From Anaerolineae bacterium (GTDB taxonomy: Bacteria; Chloroflexota; Anaerolineae; Promineifilales; Promineifilaceae), in contig JAUIAP010000009.1 of assembly GCA_030425205.1 (NCBI GenBank), positions 124,001 through 188,000 of the forward strand: a DNA stretch of 64,000 nt. Direction: 5' to 3'. This document shows, piece after piece, positions 26,589-35,515 of the stretch. Within the stretch, counting starts at the first letter, position 1, and each line of letters begins with the position of its first letter. The notes beneath the pieces are model-generated. The model worked only from the letters and a program-made list of their open reading frames with translations. It did not search any database and had not been told where the DNA came from. The position numbers and the translations under genes were made by a program.

Positions 26589-27602
26589 TTACAAATCGAT
26601 TCGACCGCTACGCGATTTTGCGAGCTCAATCAGGGCAATGACGTCACGGGCAGATTCGGCCGAAACAAAGCGCGCATCCGCTTCCCCGCGCACCGTCGCC
26701 GCAAAACCAGCATAAAAATCTGGATACCAGCCCCGCAGCGACTCAATTAGCACTGTCTCTTCCGTCACCAACTCCGCACGAATGGACGCATCTTCCCAAC
26801 CATACGCTACATCGCTGGGTAATATCCCCGCCTTGATCTGATCCTCTTGCGGGTCGAGCCCTTGCTTAATCAGACTTCCCTTTGAACCGTGAATGGCAAA
26901 ACGACACGTCGGTTTGCGCGTGAACGAACTGCTGTGTAGCAAGACGCGCAAATCGCCATAGCCCAGCGTCAGGTGGAAGTAGTCGTCTGTGACGGCGTTG
27001 GGACGCTGCCCAAACACATCGCTCATCATCCAATCTGGCCAGCCAAAAAGCTGCAATGCCTGATCGATCAGGTGTGCGCCCAAGTCGAACAGCATCCCCG
27101 AACCCGCGCCGTCTTGCTCGCGCCAGCGAGGGCGCACATTCGGCCGAAAACGATCATAGTGGGACTCAAACTGATAGATCTTCCCCAACTCGGCTTCCTG
27201 CATGAGCTTTTTGATCGTCAAAAAATCGCTGTCCCAACGGCGACTTTGGAATACGCTCAATACGCGCTCCTGCTCATTGGCGATGGCGATTAACTCGTTG
27301 GCATCGGCGACGTTGGTCGTAAACGGCTTGTCCACAACGACGTGCTTGCCAGCCAACAACGCCGCCTTTGCCTGTGGAAAGTGCAGCGAATTGGGCGTGC
27401 CAAGCACAACGACTTCGATGGCGTTATCGCTCAAGATGGCGTCAAACGCGCCGACAACCTGCGCGTCGGGATAGTCTGCCTTGACCGTTTCAGTTTGGGA
27501 CGAAACGATGGTATGTAGGTTGAGATCGGGTGAGTGGTGAATCAGTGGCGCGTGGAATACACGTCCTGCGAGGCCATAGCCGACAACTGCTGTGTTGATC
27601 AT
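26589..27602 (-). CDS. Gfo/Idh/MocA-family NAD(P)-dependent oxidoreductase
   Basis: 337 aa, usual family length. N-terminal Rossmann fold with AVVGYGLAGRVFHAPLI (about 5-21), the cofactor motif VDKPFTTN (about residues 91-98, Lys expected to be catalytic) and the C-terminal alpha/beta domain with DLGAHLIDQ. Family members oxidise or reduce sugars and inositols. ATG 27600-27602 was chosen: the frame continues upstream but through a palindromic repeat (27640-27741). Stands alone between the exporter operon and the CRTAC1 gene. Confidence 0.93.
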   Translation of the reverse strand: MINTAVVGYGLAGRVFHAPLIHHSPDLNLHTIVSSQTETVKADYPDAQVVGAFDAILSDNAIEVVVLGTPNSLHFPQAKAALLAGKHVVVDKPFTTNVADANELIAIANEQERVLSVFQSRRWDSDFLTIKKLMQEAELGKIYQFESHYDRFRPNVRPRWREQDGAGSGMLFDLGAHLIDQALQLFGWPDWMMSDVFGQRPNAVTDDYFHLTLGYGDLRVLLHSSSFTRKPTCRFAIHGSKGSLIKQGLDPQEDQIKAGILPSDVAYGWEDASIRAELVTEETVLIESLRGWYPDFYAGFAATVRGEADARFVSAESARDVIALIELAKSRSGRIDL

Positions 27603-27639
27603 GTTTGTTCCAGATGTGTTGTTTTTAGAAAAGAATGGT

Positions 27640-27741
27640 TCTTTGGGACTGCGTGGTGCGTATTGCGTGGTGCGTGTCCAGCGGTCAATACGCAATACGC
27701 AATACGCAATACGTTGTGCAAACACGTTGCATTCCCAAAGA
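27640..27741. repeat. 102-bp palindromic element built of 7-nt units
   Basis: Outer arms TCTTTGGGA (27640-27648) and TCCCAAAGA (27733-27741) pair perfectly. Inside, the left half is made of TGCGTGG/TGCGTAT heptamers and the right half of four AATACGC heptamers, which are each other's reverse complements in part. It lies 38 bp upstream of the Gfo/Idh start, between two minus-strand genes, and is non-coding. It could form a long hairpin in RNA or DNA. Confidence 0.7.
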
Positions 27742-27752
27742 CCCAAAATGAT

Positions 27753-29408
27753 TTACGGTAAGTGTAAAATTCGATTGACCGCCACCCCTTTTTTGCTCAT
27801 TTCACGGCCATCGGGGTAACGAATGTGTAGTTCGGTGATGCGTTTGACGTCGCCAACGCCAAAATGACAGCGCAGATCATCGGCCGATAAATAGCTGCCG
27901 CCCACCAAAATTTCGCGCCGTAACTGCGTCCCGTCGGGCAGAATTGCCGTTACAACCGTTCCCGGCGGCGCGTCCGCAATGGCCACAGTCAGCCAGTTAC
28001 CCATCGCGCCATCGTTGCGTAGCAGTGCCAACTCGCCGCCAATCGTCGCCAGCGCAATGTCGAGATCGCCGTCGTTGTCATAGTCGGCAACCGCGCTGCC
28101 ACGTGCGAGATAGGGGCCGAGATAGTCGAGTTGGCTTGTGGAAGAGGCATTGACAAATCGGCCGATTTGACCCTGCGCCGTTCGATTTTCATATAGTTGG
28201 GCAAACTCCCCATCGTTGGCAATGTTGCTGACGGGAATTTTCCCATGTGCGACAAACAAATCGAGATCGCCATCGAGATCAAAATCTCCCCAATTGGTTC
28301 CCCAACCTGTCCAGCCAACCCCAAATTCTGGCACGCCGAACCTGCTTCCCGCATTTGACATCGCGACAGCGACTTGTGACTCATTGCGATAGACCGAATG
28401 AAACTGGCGACCCATGTTGGTGATGAACAGGTCGCTGCCACCACTGTTGTCATAATCTGCGCTGGCGACTCCCATTCCACTATTTGTGTCGCCCACGGCG
28501 GGGCTGTCCACGACTTCAACAAAGCGAAACCCGAGTGCGTTATCGGCCGATTCATTTGTGTACAGTCGATTGGGATTGGTGTCATTGGCGACAAACAGAT
28601 CGAGGTCGCTATCGCCGTCAAAATCGCTCAAAACTGCACCCAGACCGTATTCTAGCTGCTGCAATCCAACCTGTTCCCCAACCTCTTGAAACGTCCCATC
28701 CCCGTTGTTCAGATAAACCAAATCGGGCATCCCCTCATGCGTGTTGGGGAATCCCAACGTGCTGCTTTCCAAGGGGCGATTGATATTGACATAGCCCGCC
28801 ACAAATAGGTCGAGCCAGCCATCCCCATTCAAATCCCCTACATTTGCCGCCGTCTGCCACCCATACGCATCGACTCCCGCCGCTGTGCCGCCCTCACTAA
28901 ATGTGCCGTCCCCGTTGTTCCAAAACAACAGGTTGACACGAGCCGTTGTGACGTAGAGATCGGGGTGAGAGTCGGCGTTGAAATCGGCCGAAACGCACCC
29001 ATTCCCGCGCATCGCCACATTCACCCCCGCATCGACTGCCGCAAACGCCCCCTGCATATTGCGATATAAAACGCTCGTCGGCAACCCACCTTCTTCAGAT
29101 TGCCATCGCCCTGCCTCGCGTTCTGCATACGAGTTGACCACATACAAATCTTGCCAGCCGTCTCCGTCATAGTCGAGCCAGCACAACCCGCCCCCCATCA
29201 TCGCCACAGGATCGCCCGACATCCCCCAGCGAAACGCCCCATGCTGAAATTCGAGTCCGCTCTCAATAGCGACATCGCTGAATGTTAGGTTTGTGGGGAT
29301 GGTTTCGGCCGATTGGCAGCCAATCAACACCCACAAACAATAAATGACCAACACGATCATTCGGTTGTGAGACTGTATATTGCGAAAGTTGTTTCTGGAT
29401 GTTAGCAT
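27753..29408 (-). CDS. CRTAC1-family FG-GAP/VCBS repeat lipoprotein with ASPIC/UnbV domain
   Basis: 551 aa surface lipoprotein. Signal peptide with lipobox LIGC (about residue 30), then about eight FG-GAP/VCBS repeats, each with calcium-loop sequences such as DYDGDGWQDLYV and DFDGDSDLDLFV, forming an integrin-like beta-propeller. The C-terminus (GGSYLSADDLRCHFGVG) is the ASPIC/UnbV domain. Typically extracellular and Ca-binding, with an adhesion or carbohydrate role not established. ATG 29406-29408 keeps a basic n-region; a shorter start at 29360 is possible. It is divergent from the next gene with only 6 bp between starts. Confidence 0.9.
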   Translation of the reverse strand: MLTSRNNFRNIQSHNRMIVLVIYCLWVLIGCQSAETIPTNLTFSDVAIESGLEFQHGAFRWGMSGDPVAMMGGGLCWLDYDGDGWQDLYVVNSYAEREAGRWQSEEGGLPTSVLYRNMQGAFAAVDAGVNVAMRGNGCVSADFNADSHPDLYVTTARVNLLFWNNGDGTFSEGGTAAGVDAYGWQTAANVGDLNGDGWLDLFVAGYVNINRPLESSTLGFPNTHEGMPDLVYLNNGDGTFQEVGEQVGLQQLEYGLGAVLSDFDGDSDLDLFVANDTNPNRLYTNESADNALGFRFVEVVDSPAVGDTNSGMGVASADYDNSGGSDLFITNMGRQFHSVYRNESQVAVAMSNAGSRFGVPEFGVGWTGWGTNWGDFDLDGDLDLFVAHGKIPVSNIANDGEFAQLYENRTAQGQIGRFVNASSTSQLDYLGPYLARGSAVADYDNDGDLDIALATIGGELALLRNDGAMGNWLTVAIADAPPGTVVTAILPDGTQLRREILVGGSYLSADDLRCHFGVGDVKRITELHIRYPDGREMSKKGVAVNRILHLP

Positions 29409-29414
29409 ACGATT

Positions 29415-29831
29415 ATGCAAGCAACGCTACCGACAGTGACCATTCAATTACCACAGACCACTTTTGAGGGATTAGAGCGCATCGCTGTGCGGCAACAAAG
29501 TTCTGTATCTGAGGCGGTGTTCGTATTAGTTAGCGAGAAAGAAAATTTACCCGCGCTTTCAGATGAGATTGAGTCAGAGTTGGCCTCATATTGGCACCTC
29601 TCGAACGAGACGTTGATGTTATTGACACATCCGCCGTTGACAGATGTCGAGGCCGCAGAAATGACACAACTCACTAACAAATCATCCCTGAGCGAAGAAG
29701 AGGCGTCGCGATCGGCCGAACTTCTCACTCGATATGAACGTGGTTTATTACGACGCTCCGCAGCCCTTGCCATCTTGAAACAGCGCGGCATCGACACAGC
29801 TCCTTTTCTGACAAACAATCTGGCAGTATGA
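29415..29831 (+). CDS. Small hypothetical protein coupled to HNH nuclease
   Basis: 138 aa, no known domain recognised with certainty. The N-terminus (TVTIQLPQTTFEGLERIA) resembles the strand plus helix of ribbon-helix-helix DNA-binding proteins; the rest is helical and acidic. Its stop TGA overlaps the ATG of the HNH gene (ATGA), so the two are translationally coupled. The pairing suggests a toxin-antitoxin or nuclease-regulator unit, but this is inference. Confidence 0.65.
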   Translation: MQATLPTVTIQLPQTTFEGLERIAVRQQSSVSEAVFVLVSEKENLPALSDEIESELASYWHLSNETLMLLTHPPLTDVEAAEMTQLTNKSSLSEEEASRSAELLTRYERGLLRRSAALAILKQRGIDTAPFLTNNLAV

Positions 29832-30253
29832 GCGTCTACATTCCGCGTCCGCTTCGTCGTGAAGTTAGAGCGTTGGACAAAGAACGCTGTGCGTTCTGTC
29901 AAGCACAAGAAGCGATCATTGGACAGCTCTTGGAAGTCGATCATATTCAGCCTACGTCTGCTGGAGGCAAGACTGTTCTCACTAACCTCTGTCTCGCTTG
30001 TCGAAGTTGCAATAATCGCAAATCAAATCGCCTCTCAGGCCATGACGCTACCACAAATCAAGACGTACCGCTCTACAATCCGCGTTCAGGCAGTTGGGAT
30101 GACCATTTTGAATGGGTTGAACAAGGTCTGAAAATCGTTGGATTGACGCCTGTTGGTCGAGCTACCATAAATGCACTTGATATGAACAACTCGCTACTCG
30201 TTCGCTCTCGCGCATTCTGGATTATTGGCGGTTGGCATCCACCCAACGCGTAA
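29828..30253 (+). CDS. HNH endonuclease
   Basis: 141 aa. HNH core: Cys21-x2-Cys24 (CAFC), VDHIQPTSAGG with the metal/catalytic His, then LACRSCNNRKSN with the second zinc knuckle and Asn. All motif residues are present. Such small HNH proteins are often annotated as McrA-like; the DNA target is unknown. Downstream partner of the 29415 gene, ATGA overlap. A large palindrome that may be a terminator follows at 30266. Confidence 0.88.
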   Translation: MSVYIPRPLRREVRALDKERCAFCQAQEAIIGQLLEVDHIQPTSAGGKTVLTNLCLACRSCNNRKSNRLSGHDATTNQDVPLYNPRSGSWDDHFEWVEQGLKIVGLTPVGRATINALDMNNSLLVRSRAFWIIGGWHPPNA

Positions 30254-30265
30254 AATTTATGTGAT

Positions 30266-30319
30266 GAGTTACCAACTATTACGCAACGCCAGATTCTTGG
30301 CGCAACTTGTTGGCAACTC
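30266..30319. terminator. Bidirectional hairpin between convergent genes
   Basis: GAGTT-A-CCAAC at 30266-30276 pairs with GTTGG-C-AACTC at 30309-30319, and an inner stem CGCCA/TGGCG surrounds GATTCT. It fills the 76-bp gap between the HNH stop and the permease stop, so it likely ends both transcripts. Confidence 0.55.
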
Positions 30320-30329
30320 TTCAAATAGA

Positions 30330-31574
30330 TTACGCAATCCCCGAAGCTGACCGACTGCGCCGCGAGAAAGAGTCAACCAAAACTGCCGCCAACAGCACCA
30401 GCCCATTGACCACAAATTTCTGCCCCGATGACCAGCCCATCAACCCCATCCCATTCTCAACTGACGCGATCACAAGCGCACCCAACAGCGCACTCGAAAC
30501 CTTGCCCGTGCCACCAAAGAGACTTGTGCCGCCGATCACGGCCGCCGCAATCGCGTTGAGCAGCAAGTTGCCGCCCCCCGCATTTGTGTCAATCGAGCGC
30601 AAGCGTGAGGCCAGAATAATCCCGCCGACACCAGCCATAAAGCTGGCAATCATGAAGACGGAAATGCGAATGCGATCGACGTTGATACCGGCACGCCGTG
30701 CTGCTTCGGGATTGCCACCGACGGCGTAGACATATCGGCCGAATTTCGTCCGACTCGCCACAAATGACCAAATCCCCAAAAATCCCAAAATGACAATCGC
30801 CGCTGTTGGCACACCGCGATCTTGATTCGCGTAATAGACGGCACCACCCCCCAAAATCGCCAGCAGCGCGATTTGCATCCCGATGATTGCCAGCGGCTTT
30901 GTTGTCAATTTTTGCTGTTGCATCGACCGATACTGAAAAATCAGTGTGGCCGTAAAGCCGATCAAAATGGCGAGAAAAAATAACCATCCCCACAGTGCGG
31001 GCAAATAGCTATTGGCAATTCCCAAAATAATGGGATCTTGAATGACTATCGTTCCGGCCGTCGAGAATTCTGTCGTCAAAATTAGAACGACCCCGCTCCA
31101 TGCCAACAGACCAGCCAGCGTCACCACAAACGATGGAACCCCCGCTTTTGTGATGATCAGCCCTTGCAATAGCCCGATCAGCGTTGTGGCTGTCAGCGCA
31201 ACTGCAACAGCCGCCCACCACGGCCAATCAGAATTTGCCTCGCGCAATAGCAGCGTCATCAAAACACCACCGACAGCACTGACATAGGCAACGGAGAGAT
31301 CGATTTCCGCAATCAGCAGCACAAAGACGACGCCAATTGCAATCGCTGTCATTCCCGACATTTGTAGCAGTAAGTTGACAAAGTTACGTGGTCTAAAAAA
31401 GATGCCATCTGACAGCGTGCCAAAGATCGCTGCAATTGCGACGAGGCCAATAATGATCGGTAGTGATCCCAAATCACCAGCCTTAACACGCACCCACCAA
31501 TTGTTGACATATTCGCCAAATGAGACGACTTTTGGCGCCGCTTTTAGCTCTTGAGATTTGATTGATTCACTCAT
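30330..31574 (-). CDS. Sugar ABC transporter permease (CUT2 / XylH-like)
   Basis: 414 aa polytopic inner-membrane protein with about ten to eleven hydrophobic segments, in the branched-chain/ribose/xylose permease family (PF02653). The ATPase-contacting loop is visible in GGNPEAARRAGINVDRIRI (about residues 290-308), the EAA-like loop of this family. It moves a sugar delivered by the binding protein. It overlaps the ATPase gene as ATGA. Third gene of the operon 35674-30330. XylH-like length (about 390-410) supports a xylose-type importer. Confidence 0.93.
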   Translation of the reverse strand: MSESIKSQELKAAPKVVSFGEYVNNWWVRVKAGDLGSLPIIIGLVAIAAIFGTLSDGIFFRPRNFVNLLLQMSGMTAIAIGVVFVLLIAEIDLSVAYVSAVGGVLMTLLLREANSDWPWWAAVAVALTATTLIGLLQGLIITKAGVPSFVVTLAGLLAWSGVVLILTTEFSTAGTIVIQDPIILGIANSYLPALWGWLFFLAILIGFTATLIFQYRSMQQQKLTTKPLAIIGMQIALLAILGGGAVYYANQDRGVPTAAIVILGFLGIWSFVASRTKFGRYVYAVGGNPEAARRAGINVDRIRISVFMIASFMAGVGGIILASRLRSIDTNAGGGNLLLNAIAAAVIGGTSLFGGTGKVSSALLGALVIASVENGMGLMGWSSGQKFVVNGLVLLAAVLVDSFSRRSRSASGIA

Positions 31575-32341
31575 GCTACTACCTCCTCCATTCCCGGCAC
31601 AAACTGCATCTCACCCGCTGTGATTGCCTCGACAATCTCCTGCTGATTTGTCTTCGCCACCACATATTCAGCCACATTCTGGCCCAAGCGCAACACCGTC
31701 ACGCGGTCGGCCGCCTCAAATACATCGTGCAAGTTATGCGAAATAATAACGACGGCCAACCCACGATCTGCAAGTCGTCGCACCAAATTTAGAACCTGTC
31801 GTGTCTGTGCCACACCGAGTGCCGCCGTCGGCTCATCCAAAATGACCAGCTTTGAATTCCACATCACCGCTTTGGCGACGGCAATCGCCTGTCGCTGACC
31901 ACCCGACAATCCTGCAACCTCTTGCCGCACCGAGCGGATGGTTGTCACAGAGAGGGAGTCGAGTGTTTCAAGTGCGGCTTGCTCCATGCTGACTTCGTCC
32001 AATCGGCCGAAACTCATCATCCGTTCCCGCCCCAAAAACATGTTGGCGACCACATCTAAATTGTCTGCCAACGCCAAATCCTGATAAACGACCTCAATTC
32101 CCAACTCTGCACAATCACGCGGATTTGTAATCGTCACCTTTTGACCGTCAAAATAAACCTCTCCCCCATTAAACTGATGAATCCCCGCGATCCCCTTAAT
32201 CAGCGTTGATTTCCCTGCCCCATTGTCTCCAACGAGTGCCATCACTTCTCCCGCCCGCACGCGAAAATCGACCTTGTACAACGCCTGCACCGCGCCAAAA
32301 TTTTTCGACACTTCCCGCAGTTCCAAAAGTGGCTTGCTCAT
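31571..32341 (-). CDS. Sugar ABC transporter ATPase, single-domain CUT2 type
   Basis: 256 aa. Walker A GDNGAGKST, Q-loop VYQDLALADNL, signature LSGGQRQAI, Walker B LVILDEPTAAL and H-loop ISHNLHDVF are all intact, so this is the working ATPase. Most CUT2 ATPases (XylG, RbsA) are about 500 aa with two domains; this one has a single domain, like FrcA-type proteins, and must act as a homodimer. ATG 32341 is chosen because AAGGAG precedes it; upstream in-frame codons run through an intergenic hairpin. It overlaps the permease gene. Confidence 0.93.
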   Translation of the reverse strand: MSKPLLELREVSKNFGAVQALYKVDFRVRAGEVMALVGDNGAGKSTLIKGIAGIHQFNGGEVYFDGQKVTITNPRDCAELGIEVVYQDLALADNLDVVANMFLGRERMMSFGRLDEVSMEQAALETLDSLSVTTIRSVRQEVAGLSGGQRQAIAVAKAVMWNSKLVILDEPTAALGVAQTRQVLNLVRRLADRGLAVVIISHNLHDVFEAADRVTVLRLGQNVAEYVVAKTNQQEIVEAITAGEMQFVPGMEEVVA

Positions 32342-32366
32342 TCTCTTCTGCTCCTTCATAACGCCA

Positions 32367-32394
32367 GTAGCGTCGGCATTCACGCCGACGCTAC
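32367..32394 (-). promoter_or_regulatory. Intergenic mRNA hairpin between binding protein and ATPase genes
   Basis: GTAGCGTCGGC, loop ATTCAC, GCCGACGCTAC: a perfect 11-bp stem 10 bp after the binding protein stop and just before the ATPase ribosome site. There is no U-tract. Such hairpins commonly protect the upstream message, giving more binding protein than membrane subunits. Confidence 0.6.
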
Positions 32395-32404
32395 CGGCTA
32401 AACG

Positions 32405-35400
32405 TTAACGGTCCGCTGGGCAGAACGCTTCAAACTCACCAACGCAAACCTCTTCCCATGTGCGGAAACCGTCGGCGATGACAGTCTCTGCCACATTATC
32501 GACGGTTACGCCTACAGGCGTCAATGCGATAAAGGGAACCTGGCTCGTGCCATTGTCGATGGTCAATCCGTCCGTCAGGTCGGCGAGGTCTTGACCCAAG
32601 AGTAACATGACGGCTGCAACTGCCGCAGCCTCAGCTTCAGCTTTAATCGGCTTATAGACGGTCATCGCTTGGTCGCCAGCCAGAACGTTCTGGATACCGC
32701 CAACCGTCGCATCTTGACCTGAAATTGGAATGCCCAAGTCGCTTGGATCCATCCCCGCATTCTTGAGTGCTGAGATTACCGCGCCCGCCAGTCCGTCATT
32801 GGCGGCGAAAACGGCTGTCACTTCGTCGTTAGCCGTCAAAATCTGCTCGAAGATGACGAGTGCTTGCTGGTTGTCCCACTCTGGGACGGCCTGATCTGCA
32901 ACCAACTCCCACGTGCCATCATTGATGTATGGTTCAGCGATTTCAAAGTAGCCATTGCGGAAGAGTGTCGCGTTGTTGTCTGTTGGACCACCATTGAGCA
33001 TGACGAGCTTGGGCGCATCTTGCGCTGCGATGAGCGGCTCAAGCACAGTCCCCATCGTGCGGCCGACCTCTTCATTGTCGAAGCTGACATAGACATCTGC
33101 CCCCGACCCTTCAACGGTCAAGCGATCATAGTCGATCACGGCAACACCAGCCTCACGCGCCAATGCGATAATCGCCGCACCCGAACCTGAGTCCAAGTTG
33201 ACCATTAAGATGACCTTCGCGCCAGAGGTGATCGCCTGTTCTGCCTGCGTCTGCTGGGTCCGTGCATCACCTTCGGCATTGACGATGTTGTAATCGACAC
33301 CAGCCGCCTCAAATGCTTGCTCGAAGAAGCGGCGGTCGTCCGTCTCCCAACGGGCTGAACTGGCACTATCAGGGAGCAAAACCCAAACGCTACCGTCTGC
33401 ACCGCTGGCATCTGGCATCATTGCCATGAAGTCCATCATCTCGCTGCCGCCGTCATCCATCGTCATCTCGCCGCTCATCACCTCATCGGTGCAGAATTGG
33501 GCGAAGTCACCTACGCAAACTTCTTCCCACGTGCGGAAGCCGTCTGCGATCACCGTGCTGGCGATTTTGTCAATCGTCACGCCAACTGGCTCAAGAGCCA
33601 AGAATGGCACGTCGCTTGTGCCGTTGTTGAGCGTTAGACCGCCCGTCAACGCCGTTAAATCTTCACCCTTCAAGAGGGCAATCGCGGCGCGTGCGGCTGC
33701 TTCTGCCTCTGCCTTGATTGGCTTGTAAACGGTCATCGCTTGGTCGCCCGCGAGGATATTCTGGATTCCGCCAACCGTTGCATCTTGCCCCGAAATCGGG
33801 ATACCTGCATCACTGGGACTCATGCCCGCGTTCTTCAGGGCAGAAATGGTCGCGCCAGCCAATCCGTCGTTCGCAGCGAAAACCGCGCTGACGTTGCCAT
33901 CGGCCGCCGTCAAGATTTGTTCAAATACGACGAGAGCCTGCTGGTTGTCCCACTCTGGAACAGCCTGGTCAGCAACCAATTCCCATGAGCCATCATTAAA
34001 ATAGGGCTCGGCGACACCGAAGTAGCCGTTGCGGAAAAGGGTCGCGTTGTTGTCAGTTGGGCCGCCGTTGAGCAGAACGACTTGTGGTGTGCCGTCTTGC
34101 GCGTTGATCATTGGCTCAAGCACAGTCCCCATCGTGCGGCCGACCTCTTCGTTGTCAAAGCTCACATAGATGTCCGCGCCGGGCCCTTCGATGGTCAGGC
34201 GGTCATAATCGACAACGGCAACGCCCGCTTCACGCGCTGTTGCGATAATCGCCGCGCCTGAGCCTGAGTCGAGATTGACCATCATGATAACGGCTGCACC
34301 AGAGGTGATCGCCTGTTCAGCTTGTGTTTGCTGCGTGCGTGCATCGCCCTCAGCATTTACGATGTTGTATTCAACGCCCGCCTCTTCAAAGGCTGCTTCA
34401 AAGAATCGACGGTCGTCCGTTTCCCAACGGGCCGAGCTTGCGCTATCGGGGAGAAGCACCCAAATGCTGCCCTCAACCCCTTCGCCAGCACCAGCCAAGC
34501 CGCTATCTGTGCCGTTTTGCAGCTCATCACAGAACGCTGCGAAGTCGCCAACACAAACTTCTTCCAATGTACGGAACCCATCGGCAATGACCGTGTCCAT
34601 GACGTTGTCTTTGGTGACACCAATTGGCTCCAACGCGACAAATGGCAGGTCGTTTGTGCCGTTGTTGATGGTCGTGCCGCCTGTCAAATCATCGATTGAT
34701 TCACCCTGCAACAGGCGAATTGCAACTGTTGCGGCCGCTTCCGCTTCAGCCTTGATTGACTTGTAGACGGTCATTGCCTGATCGCCGGCGATGATGTTTT
34801 GGATACCGCCAGTCGTTGCATCTTGTCCTGAAATTGGGATACCCGCCGTGGCTGGGTCGATTCCTGCATTTTCGAATGCAGAAATTACGGCACCAGCGAG
34901 ACCATCATTGGCAGCAAATACGGCTGAAACATTGCCATCGGCTGCCGTCAGAATCTGTTCAAAGATAACGAGTGCTTGCTGGTTGTCCCACTCTGGAACG
35001 AATTGATCGTCAACCAACGCCCAAGAACCATCATCAAAGTGGGGTTGTGCTATTTCATAATACCCTTCACGGAAAAGGGTCGCGTTGTTGTCCGTTGGGC
35101 CACCGTTGAGCGTGACGACTTGCGGTGTGCCGTCTTGCGCGTTGATGAGTGGTTCAAGGACGTTACCCATCGTGCGACCGACCTGAACGTTGTCAAAGCT
35201 GACGTAGACATCTGCGCCGGGACCTTCAACCGTCAACCGGTCGTAGTCGATGACGGCAACATCGGCCTCGCGTGCGGCCGCAATAATCGCCGCGCCTGAG
35301 CCAGAATCGAGGTTGACCATCAAAATGACTTTTGCACCAGACGTAATCGCCTGTTCAGCCTGTGTTTGCTGTGTGCGAGCATCACCTTCGGCATTCACAA

Positions 35401-35515
35401 TGTTGTATTCAACGCCAGCCGCGTCAAATGATTGCTCAAAGAAGCGGCGGTCGTCCGTTTCCCAACGCGCTGAGCTTGCACTGTCGGGGAGTAACACCCA
35501 AATGCTGCCTTCAAC
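32405..35515 (-). repeat. Three direct repeats of about 1 kb encoding binding domains
   Basis: The same coding module occurs three times: about 35515-34520, 34477-33490 and 33397-32405. Whole phrases such as WETDDRRFFE, NAEGDARTQQTQAEQA and LNGGPTDNNATLF are repeated in each. Near-identity at the DNA level in places suggests recent duplication or gene conversion. Confidence 0.85.

Noticed and set aside
27640..27741. CRISPR array
   Set aside because: The units are 7 nt with no spacers and no cas genes nearby; it is a palindromic repeat.
27603..27746. N-terminal extension of the Gfo/Idh protein
   Set aside because: The extra 48 residues are encoded by the palindromic heptamer element, and the Rossmann fold begins directly after ATG 27602.
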